From: Shewanella eurypsychrophilus
GTDB taxonomy: Bacteria > Pseudomonadota > Gammaproteobacteria > Enterobacterales > Shewanellaceae
NCBI RefSeq assembly: GCF_007004545.3
Contig: NZ_CP045503.2
Location: 1,954,501-2,018,500 of the forward strand
Direction of reading: 5' to 3'
Length of the DNA: 64,000 nucleotides
A program made the position numbers and the translations under genes. The notes under the pieces were generated by a model that was given only the letters and a program-made list of their open reading frames with translations, did no database searches and had not been told where the DNA came from. Numbering within the stretch: position 1 is the stretch's first letter; each line of letters begins with the position of its first letter. Positions 17,150 through 26,335 of the stretch are shown here, piece by piece.

Positions 17150-18322
17150 ATGAAACAAACTTCTGATGTCAGTATGCAGCTGCGCTGGATAAGTGCCTGT
17201 TATTTTTTCTTTTTTGCTATCTTAGGCGTGATGGTGCCATACCTTGGGGTATTTTTTGAAAATCGTGGTTTTAATCCTCAAGAGATAGGATTTCTGTTGG
17301 CTATTTTGATGGCAACACGGATCATAGCACCGAATATTTGGGCCATGGTAGCAGACCGTACAGGGATGCGATCTCAACTCATAAAATGGGGAGCTGCAGC
17401 TGCTGCAGTAAGCTATCTGACGTTTTTTTATGATGGCAGCTTTACCTATCTTGCACTTAGCCTATGTATCTATACCTTCTTCTGGAATGCAATTCTGGCC
17501 CAGCTAGAAGTGATAACGCTAGAAACGCTAGGGGAGAATACTTCCCGCTATGGTGCCATTCGCAGCTTTGGTAGCCTTGGGTATCTGGTGTTTGTAGTGG
17601 GTGTGGGCTTTGCCATTAGTATTTGGGGAACAGAAATACTGCCGTATGTTGGCATGTCGTTGTTCATTGGTCTGTTGTTAAGTGCCTTACCGCTACCGTC
17701 AGATCGTGTAGTGGTGAAGTCAAAAGCAGATAAACCCAAGTTAGTGTTAGATAAAGGGATTGTTTGGTTTTTAATTTCCGCAGTGCTGTTGCAGATGAGC
17801 GCTGGTCCCTTTTATGGATTCTTTGTCCTCTATCTGAAACAGGCTGGATATACTGAGGCGGTTGCCGGTATTTACGTCGCCGTAGGTGTACTCGCAGAAA
17901 TTTTGATGTTTATGATAGCACCTCGTTTACTGGGCCGTTTTGGCGTTAAGCGACTGTTGGTAGCAAGCCTGGGCTTTACCGGGATCCGTTGGTTATTGAT
18001 GGCTTATTGTGTCGATAGCTTTATTTGGCTCGGTGTCAGTCAATTACTGCACGCGTTTACCTTTGGCTTAGTGCATGCTGCATCGATTCAATTTGTTCAC
18101 AGTCGCTTCGATATCTCTCACCGCAGCAAAGGTCAAGCCTTGTATGCCAGCTTAAGTTTTGGCGTCGGTGGTGCATTAGGCACTTGGATGTGTGGCATGA
18201 TCTGGGGAGACGGCTCAGGGGCTTATTTAGCTTGGGTGGCTGCTGCTGTTTGTGCTTTCCTGTCTATGATAGCAATTTACTTTATTCCTAAACAGGTTAA
18301 CAGCGCTCAAGAAGTCGCTTAA
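17150..18322 (+). CDS. MFS transporter of the HcaT (3-phenylpropionate permease-like) group
   Basis: This is an integral membrane protein of 390 residues with about 12 hydrophobic spans. The N-terminus (WISACYFFFFAILGVMVPYL) and the segment NTSRYGAIRSFGSLGYLVFVVGVG resemble the MFS_1-like/HcaT family. The substrate is not determinable from sequence. It stands alone after aroC, 72 bp before an NAD-kinase-like gene, so it could be cotranscribed with it. Confidence 0.82.
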   Translation: MKQTSDVSMQLRWISACYFFFFAILGVMVPYLGVFFENRGFNPQEIGFLLAILMATRIIAPNIWAMVADRTGMRSQLIKWGAAAAAVSYLTFFYDGSFTYLALSLCIYTFFWNAILAQLEVITLETLGENTSRYGAIRSFGSLGYLVFVVGVGFAISIWGTEILPYVGMSLFIGLLLSALPLPSDRVVVKSKADKPKLVLDKGIVWFLISAVLLQMSAGPFYGFFVLYLKQAGYTEAVAGIYVAVGVLAEILMFMIAPRLLGRFGVKRLLVASLGFTGIRWLLMAYCVDSFIWLGVSQLLHAFTFGLVHAASIQFVHSRFDISHRSKGQALYASLSFGVGGALGTWMCGMIWGDGSGAYLAWVAAAVCAFLSMIAIYFIPKQVNSAQEVA

Positions 18323-18394
18323 AATATGTCAGATACGAAAGTGTGTTTGGCGTACAGCATAAGCGGTATCAACCAGTAGAGATAAGGACAGTAA

Positions 18395-19534
18395 ATGGCA
18401 GTTAAATTTCGTCTTGGTTTAATCATCAACCCCTTCGCCGGACTAGGAGGTAGTGTCGCGCTAAAAGGGAGTGATGGTGTCGCTGAGGAGGCATTGGCCC
18501 GCGGCGCTAAGCCTAAGGCTCATTTACGTATGCAGCAAGCCCTTGAGGTTATTCTTCCTTATCAGCAACAGATTGAAGTGATCACCGCTTCTGGTGATAT
18601 GGGCGAGAGTCTCGCTAAGGAGATGGGCTTTGATGTTCGGGTGGTGCACAGTGTCGATGGTAAGAGTGATGCGAGCGATACTCAGGCTGTCGTCAAACAT
18701 TTATTAGAGGAAGAACTCGATCTGCTGCTTTTTGCTGGTGGAGATGGTACTGCCAGAGATGTGTATAGTGTGGCCGATGACAATATGCCAGTGTTAGGGG
18801 TGCCAGCGGGAGTGAAAATCCACTCTGGTGTGTATGGCATCACTCCTCATGCATCAGGCATGGTGGTAAAAATGCTGCTCGATGGCGAATTAGTCTGCTT
18901 GATGAGCGCCGATGTGATGGATATTGATGAGGTGGCCTTCAGAGAAGGTACTGTCAGAGCGAAACGTTATGGTGACATGTTAGTGCCAGCCGAGCCTAGA
19001 TTTATCCAGGCGGTTAAGATGGGTGGCATTGAAAGTGATGAATTAGTGCTGGTCGACATCGCCGCCGAAGTGATCGAGAACATGAATGAAGAGTGCTATA
19101 TCATGGGTTCGGGCAGTACCGTTGCAGCAGTCATGGCTGAAATGGGACTCGAAAATACCTTGCTGGGTGTTGACTTAGTTCAAGACCAACAAGTCATTGG
19201 GACGGACCTGAGTGCAGAGCAATTACTGCAACTGACTCAAGAATCTTTTACTCAAGATCAGCCTATTAAATTAGTTATCACCCTTATCGGTGGGCAGGGG
19301 CATATCCTAGGCCGGGGTAATCAACAATTGTCCAGTGAATTGATAAAACGTGTCGGTAAAGACAATATAATCATTATAGCCACTAAAACTAAGCTAAAAG
19401 CACTTGAAGGACGCCCCTTAATTGTGGATAGTGGCGACCCACAATTAGACAGAGATCTGTGTGGCTATTATCAAGTCATCACAGGTTACCATGACTATGT
19501 CATGTATCAGGTCGCTAATCCCGATTTGAATTAA
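18395..19534 (+). CDS. ATP-NAD kinase/AcoX-like protein
   Basis: The 379 residues start with LGLIINPFAGLGGSVALKGSDG and contain the kinase motif LLFAGGDGTARDVYSV (GGDGT), typical of NAD kinase, diacylglycerol kinase and AcoX proteins. Residues beyond ~200 include IMGSGSTVAAVMAEMGLENTLLGVD, as in the ATP-NAD/AcoX subfamily. It is distinct from the essential NadK, which is shorter. The physiological substrate is not established from sequence. AAGGA lies upstream of the ATG. Confidence 0.82.
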   Translation: MAVKFRLGLIINPFAGLGGSVALKGSDGVAEEALARGAKPKAHLRMQQALEVILPYQQQIEVITASGDMGESLAKEMGFDVRVVHSVDGKSDASDTQAVVKHLLEEELDLLLFAGGDGTARDVYSVADDNMPVLGVPAGVKIHSGVYGITPHASGMVVKMLLDGELVCLMSADVMDIDEVAFREGTVRAKRYGDMLVPAEPRFIQAVKMGGIESDELVLVDIAAEVIENMNEECYIMGSGSTVAAVMAEMGLENTLLGVDLVQDQQVIGTDLSAEQLLQLTQESFTQDQPIKLVITLIGGQGHILGRGNQQLSSELIKRVGKDNIIIIATKTKLKALEGRPLIVDSGDPQLDRDLCGYYQVITGYHDYVMYQVANPDLN

Positions 19535-19614
19535 CACATTTAAACAACTATAACCCTGAGCCATAGTCTACTGCCGGTCAGTAGTATGTATTGAGATAAG
19601 AGAGTGGAGTTCCC

Positions 19615-19884
19615 ATGTTAGAGCAGTATGAAACAGCATTGTATGAGTGGATTGATGATATCGTTGCGAAAGGTGATGAAGATGCGCTTTTTTCGAGTGG
19701 ATACCTTCAGGGACATTTTGCTGTTGCGCTCTCTCAACTAGAGAGTGAGTCTGAGCAAAATGTTGCAGCGCTTAATATTAAGATGGATGATTGCCTCGTT
19801 CTGGCTAAGCAAGAATTAGGGGATGTTGATTATGCATTAGTTGAGTCTGCATGGCAGCAGCTTAGTGGAAGACTCAGCGCGTGA
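19615..19884 (+). CDS. yfcL: YfcL-family protein
   Basis: This 89-residue acidic protein begins MLEQYETALYEWIDDIVAKG, a conserved small family of unknown function found near aroC and fabB in Gammaproteobacteria. It has GGAG before the ATG. Its stop codon overlaps the GTG start of the next gene (GTGA), so the two are translationally coupled. Confidence 0.85.
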   Translation: MLEQYETALYEWIDDIVAKGDEDALFSSGYLQGHFAVALSQLESESEQNVAALNIKMDDCLVLAKQELGDVDYALVESAWQQLSGRLSA

Positions 19885-20432
19885 GCGATACGCCTGCAAG
19901 CACAGCAAAGACAAGCTTGGTTATCATAGGGCTAGTTAACCCGAAAAGCCCGACCAATGTCGGCGGGGTGATGAGAGCCGCTGGCTGTTATCAGGCAGAC
20001 GAAATTTTGTATACCGGAAAACGCTATGCACTCGCCGCTAAACATAGGGGCGCGCAGTACAATACCGATACAAAAAACTCAAAATTACATATTCCACTAT
20101 CGGCCACCGATGACCTGTTATCGGCTCGGGCTGAGGGGGTAAAGCTTATCTGTGTTGATTTAGTTGAAGGAGCGACTCCTTTACCTGAATTTGTTCATCC
20201 TGATAAAGCTATTTATGTGTTTGGTCCTGAAGATGGCACTATCGAACAGTCGCTCATTGATGAAGCTGATGCAGTGGTTTATGTGCCGACCATTGGCTGT
20301 ATGAACTTAGCCTCGTCAGTCAATGTCTTACTGTATGATCGTTTAGCCAAAAACAATATGCAGATCGCGGATGATGCACTCATCAGGAAAAGTCGAGACA
20401 CTAATAATCGAGTCAGAGTAAAAGCAGAGTAA
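19881..20432 (+). CDS. SPOUT (TrmH/SpoU) family RNA methyltransferase
   Basis: The 183 residues carry the SpoU signature: motif 1 LVNPKSPTNVGGVMRAAGC, motif 2 IYVFGPEDGTIEQSL and motif 3 VPTIGCMNLASSVNVLLYD. This is the knotted fold that binds SAM for 2'-O-ribose methylation. The target RNA cannot be assigned. It starts at GTG overlapping the yfcL stop. Confidence 0.88.
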   Translation: MSDTPASTAKTSLVIIGLVNPKSPTNVGGVMRAAGCYQADEILYTGKRYALAAKHRGAQYNTDTKNSKLHIPLSATDDLLSARAEGVKLICVDLVEGATPLPEFVHPDKAIYVFGPEDGTIEQSLIDEADAVVYVPTIGCMNLASSVNVLLYDRLAKNNMQIADDALIRKSRDTNNRVRVKAE

Positions 20433-20519
20433 AATTGTCTAAAGTAGCCATAATCCTGATATACAATCCATTAACATTGAGTTAGTTTGTTTAGACCAAA
20501 CATTAGCAATGGATTGTTT

Positions 20520-21218
20520 ATGAAACGTTTAACTGGTTATATGGCTCTTCTATTATTGAATATGACAGCTTGCAGTTCTCAGCCACTGTCTCTGAGTACA
20601 AATAGTGCAGATATCAGAGATGATGGCTTGGTCAAGGTTGACAACTCACAGCTCGATATGTCTTTCATCAGGCCCAATGTCAATTGGTCTCAATACACAA
20701 AACTCTATTTTGAACCCGTCAAAGTAACCAATGATCACGCCTCAGATTATAAGCCTCCTAGAATTGATCGACATAGCGATGGTGTGAATGCTAGCTATGA
20801 CTTGCGAGAGCAAGATCTGCAAAAAATGGCTGATGAGTTTCATTTGATGACTGAGAAAGTCTTTAATAAAGAGCAACCTTTTATCTTGGTAAGCGAAGCT
20901 GAAGAGGGGACTTTGGTTGTTGAGGTCGCCGTCACTGATATCAGAATGACAGCACCCCGTGAAGATAGTCGAAGGAGCTACAGCTCAATGGGGAAAACAT
21001 TTAGCCAAAACTCAGGTTCTATGGTGCTACTGGCGAAGATTAAAGACGGTAAAACTGGCCAAGTATTAGCTAAGGCCGCCGATAGAGGCCAAGGATTTGA
21101 TCAATGGAGACAGAATACTTCGGTGTTTAATTGGGGAGATGTCAGAACGGTATATCGAAGCTGGGCTAACTCACTTAAAAATGCACTTATTCAAGCTGGC
21201 GCAGAAACACAGAAATAA
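20520..21218 (+). CDS. Lipoprotein, DUF3313-like
   Basis: From the ATG at 20520 the product has 232 residues. It starts MKRLTGYMALLLLNMTACSS, a lipoprotein signal peptide with the lipobox Cys at residue 18. The mature part has the layout of DUF3313 lipoproteins (WSQYTKLYFEPV, later LVVEVAVTDIRMT and a glutamine/alanine-rich end). Those are envelope proteins of unknown role. A longer frame from 20487 would place the signal peptide internally and is less likely. Confidence 0.75.
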   Translation: MKRLTGYMALLLLNMTACSSQPLSLSTNSADIRDDGLVKVDNSQLDMSFIRPNVNWSQYTKLYFEPVKVTNDHASDYKPPRIDRHSDGVNASYDLREQDLQKMADEFHLMTEKVFNKEQPFILVSEAEEGTLVVEVAVTDIRMTAPREDSRRSYSSMGKTFSQNSGSMVLLAKIKDGKTGQVLAKAADRGQGFDQWRQNTSVFNWGDVRTVYRSWANSLKNALIQAGAETQK

Positions 21219-21321
21219 TACCAATCAGTATAACTCAATGGCTTAACCTTTTAGTGAGAGCATGGCTCTGTAAACGATGTCTTAAGCCTAAGCCGCTGAG
21301 AATAAATGCGATAGAGATAAT

Positions 21322-21356
21322 AACCCCCAGTGCCAGTGATGGCGCTGGGGGTTTTC
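21322..21356 (+). terminator. Rho-independent terminator between convergent lipoprotein gene and mnmC
   Basis: Long stem ACCCCCAGTGCC / GGCGCTGGGGGT (one G-T wobble) with a 6-nt loop, followed by TTTTC. It can serve both strands. Confidence 0.8.
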
Positions 21357-21365
21357 TTTAATAGG

Positions 21366-23411
21366 CTAAAGTGCTTTGCCTTTTATTAGTTTACGCATCA
21401 ACATCCGATTCGGGTTAAGCATGGCTAGGGTGGTCATATCCAGTGGCAGCACTTCTCCACAAAGTTGAGCGGCAAGGGCTTCAGCGGCAAGAGGCCCTGA
21501 GGTTATCCCTCTGGAGCCTAGGCCCCCCAAAATAAATAAACCTTCATGGACGGGAGCCGGGTTACCCTTCCAAAACGTTATACTTTCCTTAGTGTGCTGA
21601 TGTTGTTGGTATTGCTCAAGTATCACATCGAGATCTGGCGCGCAGCCCATCATAGGTGCATGATCGCGGGTGACCATACGTACGCCGACTCTGGCACTGT
21701 GGCCACTGATGTCGATATCATCGACCCAAGACTTGCCTTCATAGCTGTGCTGCATCTTTTTAAGATTATCCAGCTGCTCGTTAGGGCAATAATCTAAATG
21801 TTTAGGGTCTTTGACATAACTGGCACCGGTACAATGAAGCTGATTATTGCTTGGTGTCAGATAACCATGTGAGCAAAGCACCGTGTTGAGCTTTGCGAGC
21901 TCATTACGAGCTGGAATATGGCTGACTTGGCCTCTGAACCCAGTTGCGGGTAGCAGTTTAGTTTGTTCAAACTGCGTCAACCCATGGCCATTGGCCAATA
22001 CTAAGGTAGCAAAAGGACCATGCTCTATTTCATTTCCTCCCTCTTCAGATGGAGACTGGTAAAGATACCAAGCGTTTTCTCTTTGTTCAATTCGAACAAT
22101 ATTACAATTAAATAGCGCACTAACATCGGAGATTTGTGCCGCTTTATCGAAGGCGGCCTGAGTAAATTCTGGCGGACTGATCCAGCCACCTAAAGGGTAA
22201 AATACACCATCTTTGTCTATTTCTATGCCTGCCAGCTGGGACGCTTGATTTGCATTGACACTATGGGCAATGTCTTTTGGCCAAGCTTGAGCCGAGATTA
22301 TTCTATCGAGCCTGCCACGGCTGCGTTCATCGTGACCTGTATGCAGCACACCGCACAACTGGTTAGCTATGTTATAGCCTTCATCAACCAGAGCGATTAA
22401 TCGTCTACGACTAAACAGTAGCCCCTGCTGATAATACTGGCTAAGTGTGCCATTGTCTGGGGTGAGTAGAGGATAAATAGCGCCTTGCTTATTGCCAGAA
22501 GCTTGTTGAGAAAAGCCATTGTCTTGACAAAAAAGTCGCACCGTTTTGTGTCGCTCAGCCAGAGACAGTGCTAGATGAGTACTGGCTATTCCGCCACCTA
22601 TAACGGCAATTTCACCACCTTTTGCCGGGAATTGAGGATAATGTAGAAATGTATCGGCTTGGGCTTGCCTTAAGGCTCGGCGCTCTTGTTCTGCTATCTC
22701 ATTACCCACTTCATCTGAAGAGGAGAGGGTAGAGCAATGAGGTTCTGACAATGTAAAGCCTGTGAGTTGGGCCAGCCTAATCTGCTTGGCATTCATGTTT
22801 GAGCTAAATAGGGGGGCTAATCGACTGCTAAACTTGGCCATTTGCCATAAGAGTGACTCATCGAGTGAGTCTGATAAGTGTAGCCAGGCATCGATGAAAG
22901 CATCTTTCAACTTAGGTGCTAACGTATGGCTTAAATTTGTCTGTATATCACCAACATACAGATCGATGACACACTGGCCTCGATTTAAAATCAGTCTTTG
23001 GCAGCCTGGAATGCTAATAAGCTCAGTAGCGGAAAGTTGCTTGAGTGCTGCCAGCCTTTCTAAATCAGATTCTAAATTGGAACCCGTAGATTTGTCACAT
23101 AAGTTGTTTAGTCTAGCCTTGAGGTCGAGATTAGTTTGTTCAATGACTGAAAAATCAGCTTCAAAAACTTTCACATAAAGTCGGGTATCTAGCATGGAGT
23201 TTTGTTGCAAAAGGATGATAGAAATCAACTTTTCAACATCAGCTAGTCCAATCATACCTATGGAGAAGTTTTTTTTCGTAGGATGATTTTTGACGATCTG
23301 CGCTATAAAAGAGTCAAAATGACTAGTTTTACGACTATTTACTGTTTTTTGTTCACGTTCTTCAGTCAATGAATTTACTCTGTGTCTTACTTTAGGCATT
23401 ATTTTACCCAT
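21366..23411 (-). CDS. mnmC: tRNA U34 modification protein MnmC (oxidoreductase domain intact, methyltransferase domain degenerate)
   Basis: MnmC finishes mnm5s2U34 in tRNA: a C-terminal FAD domain removes the carboxymethyl group and an N-terminal SAM domain methylates the amine. The C-terminal domain here is complete. It has the FAD motif IAVIGGGIASTHLALSLAERH, the segment QASGNKQGAIYPLLTP, the region GFRGQVSHIP, and the ending FILGGLGSRGITSGPLAAEALAAQL. The N-terminal ~230 residues keep the overall shape (DTRLYVKVFEADFS; LIDAWLHL-like region), but the GFGTGLNFL-type SAM loop is not present; IGMIGLADVEKLIS stands there. I chose ATG 23411; 23399 is equally possible. The frame extends to 23579, but that part overlaps the fabB start. 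Confidence 0.85.
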   Translation of the reverse strand: MGKIMPKVRHRVNSLTEEREQKTVNSRKTSHFDSFIAQIVKNHPTKKNFSIGMIGLADVEKLISIILLQQNSMLDTRLYVKVFEADFSVIEQTNLDLKARLNNLCDKSTGSNLESDLERLAALKQLSATELISIPGCQRLILNRGQCVIDLYVGDIQTNLSHTLAPKLKDAFIDAWLHLSDSLDESLLWQMAKFSSRLAPLFSSNMNAKQIRLAQLTGFTLSEPHCSTLSSSDEVGNEIAEQERRALRQAQADTFLHYPQFPAKGGEIAVIGGGIASTHLALSLAERHKTVRLFCQDNGFSQQASGNKQGAIYPLLTPDNGTLSQYYQQGLLFSRRRLIALVDEGYNIANQLCGVLHTGHDERSRGRLDRIISAQAWPKDIAHSVNANQASQLAGIEIDKDGVFYPLGGWISPPEFTQAAFDKAAQISDVSALFNCNIVRIEQRENAWYLYQSPSEEGGNEIEHGPFATLVLANGHGLTQFEQTKLLPATGFRGQVSHIPARNELAKLNTVLCSHGYLTPSNNQLHCTGASYVKDPKHLDYCPNEQLDNLKKMQHSYEGKSWVDDIDISGHSARVGVRMVTRDHAPMMGCAPDLDVILEQYQQHQHTKESITFWKGNPAPVHEGLFILGGLGSRGITSGPLAAEALAAQLCGEVLPLDMTTLAMLNPNRMLMRKLIKGKAL

Positions 23412-23511
23412 ATTTATGGAAAGCTGACCACTTAATTGCTCGAAAAGCGATATTATTAGCTCAGCAAATTTAGTACTGAATGTACTAATGTACAGAATGG
23501 ATAGGAAATTA

Positions 23512-24723
23512 ATGAAAAGAGTCGTGATCACCGGACTTGGCGTAGTTTCAAGTATTGGTAACAACAAGCAAGAAGTCACCGAGTCACTAAAAGCCGGCCG
23601 CAGTGGTATTACTCACTCAGCTCAGTTTGAAGAGATGAAACTTCGCAGCCGTGTTTGGGGCGATATCAAGTTAGATCCTAAAGATCATATTGACCGTAAA
23701 GCACTGCGCTTTATGGGCAATGCTGCAGCTTATGCGTATATCGCGATGGCAGAGGCTATTGAAGATGCAGGCTTAACCGAAGAGCAGTATTCTGATCCTC
23801 GTGTGGGTATTATTGCTGGTTGTGGTGGTGCGTCTTCTGCTAACCAGGTTAGGGCTGCCGATATTCTTCGTGAGAAAGGTGTGAAGCGTGTTGGTCCGTA
23901 TATCGTGCCACGTATCATGTCCAGTACCGCGAGTGCATGTTTAGCCACGCCATTTAAAATTAAAGGCATGAACTACTCAATAAGCTCTGCTTGTGCAACC
24001 AGTGCTCACTGTATCGGTCACGCCGTTGAACTTATCCAAATGGGTAAGCAAGATATGGTGTTTGCGGGTGGTTCTGAAGAAGTTGATTGGACCCTGACTA
24101 TGGGCTTTGATGCTATGGGCGCACTGTCAACTAAGTACAATGACACACCAGAGAAAGCCTCTCGTACCTATGATGCAGACCGTGATGGTTTTGTTATCTC
24201 AGGTGGCGGCGGAATGGTCGTAGTTGAAGAGCTTGAGCATGCATTAGCACGTGGCGCAAAAATTTACGCTGAAGTTGTAGGTTATGGCGCATCATCAGAT
24301 GGCTATGACATGGTTGCACCATCAGGTGAAGGCGCGGTTCGCTGTATGCAAATGGCCCTTGCTGATGTTAAGACGCCAGTTGATTACATCAACACCCACG
24401 GTACATCGACACCAGTGGGTGATACCCGTGAACTTGAAGCATTACGTGAAACTTTCGGTGACAACCTGCCGGCTATCGCTTCAACTAAGTCTTTGACTGG
24501 CCACGCACTCGGTGCTGCTGGTGCTCACGAAGCTATCTACAGCATCATCATGATGGAAAATAGCTTTATCGCTCCAAGTATCAATATTGATAACTTAGAT
24601 GAGAAAGCGGAAGGTATGCCAGTAGTGACTGAATACCGTGAGGTTGAACTCAACACAGTGATGAGTAACAGTTTCGGCTTCGGTGGCACCAATGCCACTT
24701 TGGTGATGACCAAGTACAAGTAA
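23512..24723 (+). CDS. fabB: 3-oxoacyl-ACP synthase I FabB
   Basis: This is a condensing enzyme of type II fatty-acid synthesis, needed for unsaturated fatty acids. It has 403 residues from the ATG at 23512 (AGGAAA upstream), against 406 in E. coli. The Cys-His-His triad is visible: [22 protein letters not shown] and [15 protein letters not shown]. It begins [17 protein letters not shown]. It is divergent from mnmC, the usual neighbour. Confidence 0.97.
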   Translation: MKRVVITGLGVVSSIGNNKQEVTESLKAGRSGITHSAQFEEMKLRSRVWGDIKLDPKDHIDRKALRFMGNAAAYAYIAMAEAIEDAGLTEEQYSDPRVGIIAGCGGASSANQVRAADILREKGVKRVGPYIVPRIMSSTASACLATPFKIKGMNYSISSACATSAHCIGHAVELIQMGKQDMVFAGGSEEVDWTLTMGFDAMGALSTKYNDTPEKASRTYDADRDGFVISGGGGMVVVEELEHALARGAKIYAEVVGYGASSDGYDMVAPSGEGAVRCMQMALADVKTPVDYINTHGTSTPVGDTRELEALRETFGDNLPAIASTKSLTGHALGAAGAHEAIYSIIMMENSFIAPSINIDNLDEKAEGMPVVTEYREVELNTVMSNSFGFGGTNATLVMTKYK

Positions 24724-24772
24724 CTTTCCATCTGAACGTTATTTGTAACTGTTAGCCGCTAACGCGGTAAAG

Positions 24773-24796
24773 AAAGGGAGCTTAGGCTCCCTTTTT
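24773..24796 (+). terminator. Rho-independent terminator after fabB
   Basis: Stem AAAGGGAGC / GCTCCCTTT with a TTAG loop and a T-run. Confidence 0.85.
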
Positions 24797-24797
24797 A

Positions 24798-24894
24798 TGT
24801 CTGGAATTCTTGTAAACAAGAGATGTCAATTTACCAGGGATGGGAATAAATTTACTTGGTGTCTGGCATTCTCGTAAAAATGAGATGTCAATTT
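24798..24894. repeat. Imperfect ~35-bp direct repeat, two copies
   Basis: Copies lie at 24798-24832 and 24860-24894. Both begin TGTCTGG, end GAGATGTCAATTT and differ at about six positions between. Each copy has weak internal symmetry. They lie between the fabB terminator and the stop of the merR-like gene. Origin is unknown. Confidence 0.7.
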
Positions 24895-24898
24895 GGCT

Positions 24899-25312
24899 CT
24901 ATTTTTTGGTAAAGAGTGCATCAACGATAGGGCAGTCGTTTATTGAGTCATGACTCGTCTTACATTGGTTGATCATCTCATCCAGTGCCGATTGAAGACG
25001 TTGTAAGTCATTAATTTTTTCCTGCACCAACTTGGCCTGTTGCATGGCTAATGCCCGCACTTCACCGCAGTAGTGGTTGGGTTCATCAATAAATTTAAGC
25101 AGATCTTTGACCTGTTCAATTTTAAAACCCAGATCACGGCTACGCCTGATAAAATTCAACCGCTTAACATGGGGTAACGCATACACCCTGTGCCCGCCAC
25201 TGGTTCTTGGCGGCTTCGGCATCAGACCTATTTTCTCATAGTAATGAACCGTTTCAACTTTGCAGTTGGCTTCTTTGGCCAGCTGTCCAACTGAATATTC
25301 TTCAGCATTCAT
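24899..25312 (-). CDS. MerR-family metal-responsive regulator (mercury MerR-like)
   Basis: The 137 residues have the winged-helix N-terminus YSVGQLAKEANCKVETVHYYEKIGL, then RTSGGHRVYALPHVKRL, a coiled-coil dimerisation helix, and cysteines at 82, 117 and 127. Tn501 MerR binds Hg(II) through Cys82, Cys117 and Cys126, so a thiophilic metal ligand is likely. It is divergent from a GDCCxxC/MerT/MerP-like operon with a typical MerR promoter between. Lead- or zinc-type regulators of the same fold remain possible. Confidence 0.85.
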   Translation of the reverse strand: MNAEEYSVGQLAKEANCKVETVHYYEKIGLMPKPPRTSGGHRVYALPHVKRLNFIRRSRDLGFKIEQVKDLLKFIDEPNHYCGEVRALAMQQAKLVQEKINDLQRLQSALDEMINQCKTSHDSINDCPIVDALFTKK

Positions 25313-25322
25313 ATCAAAGCCC

Positions 25323-25353
25323 TTGAACCTATAGTTACTATAGGTTCTATAAT
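25323..25353 (+). promoter_or_regulatory. MerR-type promoter/operator with 19-bp spacer
   Basis: The -35 is TTGAAC (25323-25328) and the -10 is TATAAT (25348-25353), separated by 19 bp rather than 17. The spacer region contains a perfect 9-3-9 inverted repeat, AACCTATAG-TTA-CTATAGGTT (25326-25346). This is the architecture at which MerR proteins twist the DNA to activate transcription. It serves the operon to the right, and the regulator gene starts 11 bp to the left. Confidence 0.85.
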
Positions 25354-25378
25354 AACATAAACAGATTAGGGAACATGT

Positions 25379-25615
25379 ATGTCGAATATTATTACAGGTT
25401 CAGAACTCAGATGTCCTGAGTGTGGGTACAAGGAGCTGATTGAAATGCCGATGGATTATTGTCAATGGTTTCATGAGTGTATTGCTTGTAAGCGGTTACT
25501 GAAGCCTCTGCAAGGGGATTGCTGTGTGTTTTGTTCTTATGGCTCAGTACCATGTCCACCAATCCAGGAGTCTGGTTCCTTGTCTGCTTGTATGGGGGGA
25601 GAATGCCAGAAATGA
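25379..25615 (+). CDS. GDCCxxCSYG-motif protein of metal-resistance clusters
   Basis: A 78-residue, Cys-rich soluble protein with CPECGYKE near the N-terminus (a zinc-ribbon-like CxxC), HECIACKRLL, and the conserved stretch GDCCVFCSYGSVPCPPIQ. I know this motif from small proteins beside mer and related metal genes; its function is not established. Its end overlaps the start of the MerT-like gene, so the two are coupled. Confidence 0.75.
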   Translation: MSNIITGSELRCPECGYKELIEMPMDYCQWFHECIACKRLLKPLQGDCCVFCSYGSVPCPPIQESGSLSACMGGECQK

Positions 25616-25998
25616 CTCTATTAGAAAAACCATACCTAAAATGGGTTGCGCTGTTTGTCGCCAGCGGTACTTTGATCTGTTGTGCCTTGCCTATTTTATT
25701 GGTTTCTTTGGGTTTTGGTGCTGTCGTAGCAAGTTTGAATTATGAAATACCCGCACTGCTATTTCTTGCTGAGTATAAAATCTGGACCTTGCTCTTAGCT
25801 GCTTTAGTCTTGATTATTTTGGCTTGGGTGATCTGGCGTCCTAATCAAGCCTGTCCTTCCGATCCTTCTTTGGCTGCTCTGTGTCAAAAAACAAAACAAT
25901 GGAATAAGAGGGTTTTCTGGTTCAGTTCAGCGATCTGGTTCATTGGTTTTTTCACAAGTTATCTTTTACTGCCATTTCGTCTATTTCTTGAGTCATAA
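25603..25998 (+). CDS. MerT-like metal transport membrane protein
   Basis: The 131 residues have about three hydrophobic spans. The first carries a vicinal Cys pair, GTLICCALPILLVSLGFGA, in the position of the CC pair of MerT. A loop contains two further Cys (NQACPSDPSLAALCQ), as in MerT. MerT moves Hg(II) from periplasmic MerP into the cytoplasm. I chose the ATG at 25603 (GGGGGA upstream); ATG 25612 is possible. The upstream frame extension overlaps the previous gene. Confidence 0.75.
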   Translation: MPEMTLLEKPYLKWVALFVASGTLICCALPILLVSLGFGAVVASLNYEIPALLFLAEYKIWTLLLAALVLIILAWVIWRPNQACPSDPSLAALCQKTKQWNKRVFWFSSAIWFIGFFTSYLLLPFRLFLES

Positions 25999-26026
25999 AG
26001 GAGAACTATGTAATGAAGGAAAAATC

Positions 26027-26335
26027 ATGAAACAGATTCTATTATTAGCATTGGTTGTTATTTTATCTTTGGCATTCCCTATTCATGCCAAGACAATTGA
26101 AGTCGATGTACACGGCATGACTTGTGCCTTATGTGTCGATACGTTAAATCGAAAATTTAACAAGATGCAAGGTGTGCTAGGAGTGAAGGTGAGTATGAAG
26201 GTTAAGAAAGTGCAACTAGAAGTCGACTCAAGTGCGCCGAGCCTAGAGGTGATTAAGCAGACAATTTTAGATGCTGGCTTTACGCCAACAAAAATCACAG
26301 TGCTTACCGATGAAGTATCTAAAATACAGGGTTAA
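26027..26335 (+). CDS. MerP-like periplasmic heavy-metal-binding protein
   Basis: The 102 residues comprise a Sec signal peptide (MKQILLLALVVILSLAFPIHA) and one HMA domain with the metal site GMTCALCVDTL (CxxC). The domain is ferredoxin-like and ~70 residues long. AAGGA lies 6 nt before the ATG. It follows the MerT-like gene closely, so a metal hand-off pair is likely. The metal cannot be told from sequence; mercury is suggested by the regulator. Confidence 0.82.
   Translation: MKQILLLALVVILSLAFPIHAKTIEVDVHGMTCALCVDTLNRKFNKMQGVLGVKVSMKVKKVQLEVDSSAPSLEVIKQTILDAGFTPTKITVLTDEVSKIQG

Noticed and set aside
23412..23579. N-terminal extension of mnmC
   Set aside because: It would overlap the fabB start and promoter and adds a hydrophobic stretch not expected for a cytoplasmic tRNA enzyme.
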